Program-made: the position numbers and the translations under genes
Notes under the pieces: generated by a model
Seen by the model: the letters and a program-made list of their open reading frames with translations, nothing else
The model's database searches: none
What the model was told of the DNA's origin: nothing
Source: Micrococcales bacterium
Lineage (GTDB): Bacteria; Actinomycetota; Actinomycetes; Actinomycetales; Dermatophilaceae
DNA length: 11,447 bases
Assembly: GCA_003132125.1 (NCBI GenBank)
Contig: PKWT01000234.1
Location: 1-11,447 of the forward strand
Direction: 5' to 3'
Part shown: positions 6,360 to 11,447 of the stretch, one piece after another
How the letters are laid out: every line of letters begins with the position of its first letter
Position numbering within the stretch: the first letter of the stretch is position 1

Positions 6360-6653
6360 TCAACCGCCGGCGATCGACGGGAGGATGTGGATCACGGCGC
6401 CGGAGCGGACCATGAGATCCAGACCGCCACGCCGGCGTACATCCTGGCCGTCGACGAACACGTTGACGTGCCGGCGCAAGCCGCCTGTCTCATCCCTGAT
6501 CCGGCCGCCGATCAGGGGTCGTGTGACGAAGGCCGTGTCCAGGATCGTCCGCAGCAAGGCTGCCTCCCCGTCGATCGGCACCACGAGCTCGCCGGCACCA
6601 TCGGCCAGCTCCCGCAGTACTGCCGGCAAGATGATCTGCACGCCGTGGCTCAC
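6360..6653 (-). CDS. MoaD/ThiS-like beta-grasp protein with C-terminal Gly-Gly
   Basis: This small ubiquitin-fold sulfur-carrier-type protein has 97 residues. The second half (RHVNVFVDGQDVR, then GLDLMVRSGAVIHILPSIAGG) follows the MoaD pattern and ends exactly in the Gly-Gly that such proteins need for adenylation and thiocarboxylation. No MoaE, ThiG, MoeB or ThiF-like partner lies in the window, so its sulfur acceptor or conjugation target is unknown. I chose the GTG at 6653 because it overlaps the stop of the preceding BNR gene as GTGA. A GTG at 6641, preceded by GGTGAG, is a fair alternative. An ATG at 6677 gives a non-homologous-looking N-terminus inside the BNR gene and I reject it. Confidence 0.85.
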   Translation of the reverse strand: MSHGVQIILPAVLRELADGAGELVVPIDGEAALLRTILDTAFVTRPLIGGRIRDETGGLRRHVNVFVDGQDVRRRGGLDLMVRSGAVIHILPSIAGG

Positions 6654-7732
6654 CCGATCACGGCAGCCCGAACGCACAGGACATCAGGCAGCTGCTCGGC
6701 GATGCGCGCGAAGCTCTCGCCCTCGTCGCCGGAGGCGTAGACCTCACCATTGCGAGTGCCGAAGTAGATCCCGGCCGGCTCATTCGTGTCCGCGGCAGCC
6801 GCGTCGCGCAGTACGCACGTGTATGACGGCGCCGGCAGTCCAGCGGAACACGTCACCCACGAGGCGCCGGCGTCCGAGGAACGTTGGACCTGCAGCTGGC
6901 CGGCGGGCGGAACCCGCTCGCTGTCGGCAGTGACGGGGATCAGCCACAGGGTGTCGCCCCTGGTCGGGTGGGCAACGACGGTGAATCCGAAGTCGGTCGG
7001 TAGTCCGTCGGCGATCGAGGTCCACGTGCCCCCGTTGTCGTCCGAGCGATAGACCCCATGGTGGTTCTGCGCGTACAGACGTGCCGGTCTGGCGCTGTCA
7101 CGGGCCACTTTGTGCACGCACTGTCCGAACTCCGGCCACGGGTCGGGCTGGTAGGGCGCCTTGATGCCTTTGTTGCTGGCGCTCCACGAGTCGCCGCGGT
7201 CCACGGTGCGATAGACGCCGCCGGTGCTCATCGCCACGAGCATCTCGGCCGGGTCGGTCGGGTCGGGCAAGATGGTGTGGATTGCGGCACCGCCGAACCC
7301 GGCGCCCCACTCCGGGCGGTGCGGGTGATCCCACAGTCCCCGGAGCAGGGAGAAGGTCTCGCCCCGGTCAGCGCTGCGCCACAGCGCCTGCGGCTCGGTG
7401 CTCGCCCACACCACATCGTCGTCATGCACGTCGGGCGTGATCTGCCAGACGCGCTCAACCGCGGCACCGGTGTCGTCAGGGAAGTGGATGGCGCCCTCAG
7501 GGGTCTCGTCCCAGGACTGTCCAAGATCATCACTGCGCATGATTGTCGGGCCCCAGTGCTCCGAGCGGACCCCGACGAGCAGCCGTGGTTTCTCACGACG
7601 GGTGTCGATGCCGATGCTGGGGACCTCACGCATCAGGAAGTGCGGGCCGTCCAGCGACCAGGTGTTGCGGTCGTTGCTCCGAGCCAGCCAGAGGCCCTTG
7701 CGGGTGCCGATGGCGACGAGTGTCTGCGTCAT
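6650..7732 (-). CDS. BNR/Asp-box repeat (sortilin/sialidase-like) propeller protein
   Basis: The 360-residue protein has six Asp-box motifs of the S-x-D-x-G-x-x-W/F type: RSDDLGQSW (66-74), RSADRGETF (119-127), RTVDRGDSW (175-183), RSDDNGGTW (229-237), RSSDAGASW (284-292) and SGDEGESF (334-341). They recur roughly every 50 residues, as in a beta-propeller. It has no signal peptide or membrane segment, so it looks cytoplasmic, unlike secreted sialidases. Databases often label such proteins exo-alpha-sialidase or glycosyl hydrolase, but I see no basis for sialidase catalysis. The ATG at 7732 has only a GAGG too close to the codon. Its stop overlaps the MoaD-like gene by GTGA, and the dehydrogenase gene lies 40 bases upstream. 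Confidence 0.85.
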   Translation of the reverse strand: MTQTLVAIGTRKGLWLARSNDRNTWSLDGPHFLMREVPSIGIDTRREKPRLLVGVRSEHWGPTIMRSDDLGQSWDETPEGAIHFPDDTGAAVERVWQITPDVHDDDVVWASTEPQALWRSADRGETFSLLRGLWDHPHRPEWGAGFGGAAIHTILPDPTDPAEMLVAMSTGGVYRTVDRGDSWSASNKGIKAPYQPDPWPEFGQCVHKVARDSARPARLYAQNHHGVYRSDDNGGTWTSIADGLPTDFGFTVVAHPTRGDTLWLIPVTADSERVPPAGQLQVQRSSDAGASWVTCSAGLPAPSYTCVLRDAAAADTNEPAGIYFGTRNGEVYASGDEGESFARIAEQLPDVLCVRAAVIG

Positions 7733-7772
7733 GCCTCAGAGTCTGTCGCCGACCACCAACCGGGGGCAACGG

Positions 7773-8696
7773 TTATCCGGCGTGCACCACGTTCCGCAGC
7801 GGACGCTCCCCCGCAAACGCGGCAATCTGCTCCCTCAACAGGGCAACGGCCCGGGGCACAAAAGCACTGGTTATCCCGCCCACGTGCGGGCTGATGAGGA
7901 CTCCGGGCGTCCGCCACAGCGGGTGGTCAGCCGGCAACGGTTCGGGGTCGGTGACGTCCAGAGCCGCCGTGATCCGACCGGTCGACGTCGCCTCGAGCAG
8001 CGCCTGGGTGTCCACGACCTTGCCCCTGGAGACGTTGACCAGCAGCGCGCCGTCGGGCATCGCCGCCAAGAAGTCCCGACCGACCAGACCGGTTGTCGCA
8101 TCCGAGAGAGGCACGATCACGATGACCACGTCGTGCTCGGGCAGAAGTGATGGAAGCTCGTCCACGCCGTGCACCCAGGCCACGAGCCCGTCACCGACCC
8201 GAGCCCGCGAGGCCACCGCGGTGAGCGTCGCCTCGAACCCGCTGAGCCGGCGGGCGATCGCGACTCCGATCCCGCCATACCCGAGGATGAGCACCTTCCT
8301 GTCGGCCAGGGAACGTCGGTAGTCAGTGGGCAACCACTGCGAACGCCCTTGCGCAGCAACGAATTCGGGTATGCCGCGCAGTGAGCTCAACGTGAGCGTC
8401 ACCGCAAGCTCTGCCGTCGAGGCATCGTGGACACCGGACGCATTGGCGAGCTGAACCCCCGGAGGCAGCGCAGGAATGACGTTGTCGTAGCCGGCGGTCA
8501 GCAGCTGTACCACGCGCAAACCGGGCAACCGGCCAAGCTCTTGCCACGCTGGGGACCCGACATGGGGCGCCACCACGAACGAGAGCTCGTCCCCCCGAGG
8601 CGGCTCCCCCGACAGGTCCCAGGGCACCATCTCGACACCGCCCATCGGTCCGACGTGGTCGATCCAATCACTGTTTGGAAGCGAGATCACAGGCAT
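7773..8696 (-). CDS. D-2-hydroxyacid dehydrogenase family NAD(P)-binding protein
   Basis: This is a 307-residue oxidoreductase of the D-isomer-specific 2-hydroxyacid dehydrogenase family, which interconverts a 2-hydroxy acid and a 2-oxo acid with NAD(P)H. The nucleotide-binding motif GYGGIG is at 139-144. The catalytic triad is visible as Arg224 (NVSRGKVVD), Glu252 (DPEPL) and His271 (SPHVGG). Substrate is not predictable; the short N-terminal domain is unlike SerA, and no ACT domain follows. I chose the ATG at 8696: the frame stays open to 8849, but that extension is low-complexity and would run into the divergent lipoprotein gene. There is no ribosome-binding site, but TACCGT lies 6 bases upstream. 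It is probably the first gene of the unit with the BNR, MoaD-like and SixA-like genes. Confidence 0.9.
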   Translation of the reverse strand: MPVISLPNSDWIDHVGPMGGVEMVPWDLSGEPPRGDELSFVVAPHVGSPAWQELGRLPGLRVVQLLTAGYDNVIPALPPGVQLANASGVHDASTAELAVTLTLSSLRGIPEFVAAQGRSQWLPTDYRRSLADRKVLILGYGGIGVAIARRLSGFEATLTAVASRARVGDGLVAWVHGVDELPSLLPEHDVVIVIVPLSDATTGLVGRDFLAAMPDGALLVNVSRGKVVDTQALLEATSTGRITAALDVTDPEPLPADHPLWRTPGVLISPHVGGITSAFVPRAVALLREQIAAFAGERPLRNVVHAG

Positions 8697-8702
8697 GCCT
8701 GG

Positions 8703-8708
8703 ACGGTA
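8703..8708 (-). promoter_or_regulatory. Predicted -10 box of the D-2-hydroxyacid dehydrogenase gene
   Basis: TACCGT fits the TANNNT core and ends six bases before the ATG at 8696, with no Shine-Dalgarno between. This suggests leaderless transcription. A partial -35 (TCTTCA) lies 18 bases further upstream, inside the divergent lipoprotein gene. Confidence 0.45.
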
Positions 8709-8725
8709 ACGGGTGAGAATGTGGC

Positions 8726-9880
8726 ATGAAGACACGGGTCTGGGGGACAGTGCTGATCGCGGTCGCGATCGCCGCCACGGGCTGCGCCAGTGGGGAGGAC
8801 CGTGCCACGTTCCCAACGGCCTCGGCGCCCCTGCAGACCACTGCCTCACCTCCGGCCTCCACCGACGCCACCCGCTCTACTTCGACAACCACCGCGCCCA
8901 CACCCGCCCCGCCGGCGACGGAGACCATCGCGACCGGGTTGCCCCTGCCCTGGGGACTTGCCTTCCTCCCAGACGGCACGGCCCTCGTCACTCTGCGCGA
9001 CCAGGGCGAGGTGCTGCACATCGCGGAAGGTGCCAAACCGGTCTCGGTCGGACACCCACCCGGCGTCGTTCCCGGCGGAGAAGGAGGACTTCTCGGTATC
9101 GCGATCTCCCCCGCCTTTGCGTCAGACCGGACGGTGTTCGTCTACCTCACCTCGCGCGGCGACAACCGGGTGATGCGGATGACGTTCGACGGCCTCGCCC
9201 TGATGCCGGGCCCGGTGATCGTCAAGGGAATCGCCAAGGCGGGCAACCACGACGGCGGCCGGCTGGCGTTCGGCCCGGACGGCTATCTCTACATCAGCAC
9301 AGGAGATGCGGGCGCGCGCGACCCAGCACAGGACAAGACGTCATTGAGCGGCAAGATCCTGCGCGTGACACCTGACGGTGCTCCCGCGCCAGGCAATCCT
9401 TTCCCGGGGTCGCCCGTCTGGAGCCTGGGCCATCGCAACGTCCAGGGCATGGCATGGGACAAGGCCGGGAGGATGTACGCCAGCGAGTTCGGGCAGAACA
9501 CGTGGGACGAGCTGAACCGCATCGAGCCGAGCCGCAACTATGGCCGGCCGATCGTCGAGGGGATCGTCCATCGATCCGGATTCGTCGACCCGATCCGTCA
9601 GTGGCCGACCGCTGACGCGTCACCCAGCGGCATCGCTGTGGGCGCCGACGGTGCCATCTACATGGCGGCCTTGCGCGGCGAGTCGCTGTGGCGCATACCG
9701 TTGGACGGCAACGGAAACGCAGGAACCCCCAAGCGCCTTCTACAAGGGAAGTACGGCCGGCTGCGCACGGTCGTGTCTGCCCCGGACGGACGGCTCTGGC
9801 TGGTCACGAGCAACGCCTTTCGCGGCACCCTCCACCCCGGTGACGACCGGATCCTCGCGCTCCGCCTACCCGTCCGGTGA
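8726..9880 (+). CDS. PQQ-dependent sugar dehydrogenase (GSDH) family lipoprotein
   Basis: This is a predicted exported lipoprotein of 384 residues. Residues 1-20 form a signal peptide ending in the lipobox ATGC, with Cys20 as the lipidated residue. A Ser/Thr/Pro/Ala-rich linker (about 27-66) tethers the catalytic propeller to the membrane. The GSDH-type propeller runs from about residue 70 to the end and contains WGLAFLPDG, NHDGGRLAFGPDGYLYISTGD-type residues (His175 matching the catalytic histidine) and LGHRNVQG (234-241). By family it would oxidise an aldose at the cell surface using PQQ; no PQQ synthesis genes are visible. Members of this family often have unproven substrates. The ATG at 8726 has GGGTGAG about 8 bases upstream, though a GAGAAT five bases away also allows leaderless initiation. 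Confidence 0.9.
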   Translation: MKTRVWGTVLIAVAIAATGCASGEDRATFPTASAPLQTTASPPASTDATRSTSTTTAPTPAPPATETIATGLPLPWGLAFLPDGTALVTLRDQGEVLHIAEGAKPVSVGHPPGVVPGGEGGLLGIAISPAFASDRTVFVYLTSRGDNRVMRMTFDGLALMPGPVIVKGIAKAGNHDGGRLAFGPDGYLYISTGDAGARDPAQDKTSLSGKILRVTPDGAPAPGNPFPGSPVWSLGHRNVQGMAWDKAGRMYASEFGQNTWDELNRIEPSRNYGRPIVEGIVHRSGFVDPIRQWPTADASPSGIAVGADGAIYMAALRGESLWRIPLDGNGNAGTPKRLLQGKYGRLRTVVSAPDGRLWLVTSNAFRGTLHPGDDRILALRLPVR

Positions 9881-9913
9881 GGCCTCCGGGCAGCTGAGGT
9901 TTGGCGGCGGGAG

Positions 9914-9919
9914 TATGGT
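9914..9919 (+). promoter_or_regulatory. Possible -10 box before the AtoE-family gene
   Basis: TATGGT fits TANNNT and ends 8 bases before the ATG at 9928, which has no close ribosome-binding site (GGGAG is 15 bases away). No convincing -35 is visible, so this could be chance. Confidence 0.25.
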
Positions 9920-9927
9920 CACCGGCC

Positions 9928-11421
9928 ATGAGCGCAAGCCAGCTGAATGATGCACCCCACCTCGACGTTGCTGAAGACGAAACTCGCATTGCTCGAATCG
10001 CGCTGCGGTTCACGGCCTTCAGCGAGAAGTGGCTTCCGGACGCCTTCGGTTTCGTCCTCGTCGGGACGGTGATCGTCCTACTGCTCGGTCTGGCCACCGG
10101 GGAGCCGTTGCTGAAGGCGGCCCTGGACCCCGAAAAACCCAAGGCGATGGGGCTGATCGACGCCTGGGGCGCCGGATTCTGGTCGCTCATCACCTTCACC
10201 CTGCAGATGTCCATGATCATCATCGGCGGGTACGCCGTGGCAGCCTCCGCCCCTGTCGCGCGTTTCATCGCTTGGCTGGCGCTGATTCCCAAGACCCCGC
10301 GCACAGCAGTCGCGTTCGTCGCCGCCGTCTCGATGACCGCGTCGTACTTCAACTGGGCCTTCTCGCTCGTCTTCGCTGCGATCCTCGCCCGTGAGGTTGC
10401 ACGCAACGTTCCGCGCGCTGACTACCGGGCGCTCGGAGCCATGGCCTTCCTTGGTCTTGGGACTGTCTGGGCTCAGGGGCTGTCCGGGTCGGCCGCTCTA
10501 CAGGTGGCCAGTGCGTCCAGCAGCCCCAAGGCGGTGCAGGACGAGATCGTCAAGAACGGATATGCCAGCGGTCTGATTCCGTTGTCCCACACCATCTTCA
10601 CGTGGCGGGCTCTGGTGGCAACGCTGCTGGTCTTCGTGGTAGCGGTCGTGATGGCCTGGATGTTGGCGCCCCAGGGCGAAAGGGCACGCTCTGCGGCAGA
10701 CCTGGGCATCGAGCTCAAGCCTCTGGTCGGCCCTGGGTCCGCCCAGGCGGCCGGCCGCGATACGGAGGGACCACGACGCCCCGGCGACTGGCTGGAGCAC
10801 TCCCCGGTCCTCACGATCGTCATCGTGGGCATCGGTGTGATCTACCTGGTGCGGCATTTCACCGGGGGAAACGCCCTGGCGTCCCTGGACCTCAACACCA
10901 TCAACCTGATCCTGATCCTGCTCGCCCTTCTTCTGAACTGGCGCCCCTGGCGGATGGCCCGTGCCGTCCGCGAGGGCGCACCGGCGGTCAGTGGAGTGCT
11001 GCTGCAGTTCCCTCTCTACGGTGGCATCTTCGGGATGATCGCCTACACCGGGCTGTCCGAGCGCATCGCCGGTTGGCTCGTCCAGGCGAGCAGCCAGTTC
11101 TTCTTCCCCCCGCTGATCGCGCTCTACTCGATGGTGCTGGGTGTGTTCGTGCCCAGCGGCGGCTCCAAGTGGGTCATCGAGGCCCCCTACGTCCTCAATG
11201 CTGCCCACCAGCTGAATGTCGACGCGGGATGGATGGTCGTCGTCTACGACCTCGGCGAGGCCAGCGCGAACCTGCTGCAGCCGTTCTGGATGCTGCCGGT
11301 CCTGGCGGTCCTGGGGCTCAAGGCGCGCGACATCATGGGCTACACCTTCGCCATGTGGCTGGTCTGTTTCCCGACGGCGCTCATAGCCGTCACCTTGTTG
11401 GCGCCGCACATCGGCCGTTGA
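9928..11421 (+). CDS. AtoE-family short-chain fatty acid transporter
   Basis: This integral membrane protein has 497 residues and belongs to the TIGR00366/AtoE family, proposed to import short-chain fatty acids such as butyrate. After a polar cytoplasmic N-terminus (about 1-38) there are roughly ten or more hydrophobic segments (for example 40-57, 84-106, 127-153, 228-247, 293-309, 323-337, 393-408, 452-464, 471-492). A charged loop lies at 248-290. The family hallmark PSGGSKWVIEAPY is at 409-421. The frame is open to a TTG at 9901, but the first nine residues there look non-coding, so I use the ATG at 9928. It follows the lipoprotein gene by 47 bases on the same strand without a terminator, so co-transcription is possible. 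No thiolase or CoA-transferase gene is in view. Confidence 0.9.
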   Translation: MSASQLNDAPHLDVAEDETRIARIALRFTAFSEKWLPDAFGFVLVGTVIVLLLGLATGEPLLKAALDPEKPKAMGLIDAWGAGFWSLITFTLQMSMIIIGGYAVAASAPVARFIAWLALIPKTPRTAVAFVAAVSMTASYFNWAFSLVFAAILAREVARNVPRADYRALGAMAFLGLGTVWAQGLSGSAALQVASASSSPKAVQDEIVKNGYASGLIPLSHTIFTWRALVATLLVFVVAVVMAWMLAPQGERARSAADLGIELKPLVGPGSAQAAGRDTEGPRRPGDWLEHSPVLTIVIVGIGVIYLVRHFTGGNALASLDLNTINLILILLALLLNWRPWRMARAVREGAPAVSGVLLQFPLYGGIFGMIAYTGLSERIAGWLVQASSQFFFPPLIALYSMVLGVFVPSGGSKWVIEAPYVLNAAHQLNVDAGWMVVVYDLGEASANLLQPFWMLPVLAVLGLKARDIMGYTFAMWLVCFPTALIAVTLLAPHIGR

Positions 11422-11447
11422 CCCGTTGAGCGGTGGCTCGCAGCCCC

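Noticed and set aside
6650..7732. Calling the BNR gene a true sialidase
   Set aside because: Only Asp-box repeats are evident; there is no export signal and I could not identify the arginine triad and nucleophile expected of sialidases.
8697..8849. N-terminal extension of the D-2-hydroxyacid dehydrogenase by 51 residues
   Set aside because: The extension is low-complexity, does not belong to the family fold, and overlaps the start and signal peptide of the divergent lipoprotein gene.
9901..9927. Upstream TTG start for the transporter
   Set aside because: The nine added residues have no support; the ATG at 9928 begins a normal polar N-terminus.
1..11447. Mobile elements, CRISPR arrays, tRNA or rRNA genes, toxin-antitoxin or defence genes
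   Set aside because: None visible; every larger stretch is covered by intact metabolic genes and their short spacers.

Overview
The window comes from a high-GC actinobacterial chromosome. The proteins resemble those of Micrococcales (an Intrasporangiaceae-like host is my best guess, from sequence feel only). All genes look intact and chromosomal; I see no tRNA, rRNA, CRISPR array, insertion sequence or prophage gene.

Positions 1-5700, minus strand: a branched-chain amino acid (BCAA) biosynthesis locus read right to left as ilvD, ilvB, ilvN, ilvC. IlvB and IlvN form acetolactate synthase, IlvC is the ketol-acid reductoisomerase and IlvD the dihydroxy-acid dehydratase. Together they cover the shared steps from pyruvate (or pyruvate plus 2-oxobutyrate) to the 2-oxo acids of valine and isoleucine. 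The 312-base gap between ilvD and ilvB holds what looks like a full attenuation leader: an 8-codon peptide with consecutive Ile-Leu-Val-Leu codons, then an intrinsic terminator with a U6 tract about 70 bases before ilvB. A strong hairpin follows ilvC.

Positions 5775-8696, minus strand: a likely four-gene unit. In transcription order it encodes a D-2-hydroxyacid dehydrogenase-family protein, a six-Asp-box BNR/sortilin-like propeller protein, a MoaD/ThiS-like beta-grasp protein ending in Gly-Gly, and a SixA-like histidine phosphatase. The propeller and beta-grasp genes overlap by GTGA. The function of this pair is not known to me and is the least explained gene content here.

Positions 8726-11421, plus strand: a lipoprotein of the PQQ-dependent sugar dehydrogenase (GSDH) family, divergent from the dehydrogenase gene across only 29 bases, followed by an AtoE-family short-chain fatty acid transporter.

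Several starts (ilvD, the D-2-hydroxyacid dehydrogenase gene, the ilv leader peptide) lack a ribosome binding site and have a -10-like hexamer exactly 6 bases upstream, as expected of leaderless mRNAs.
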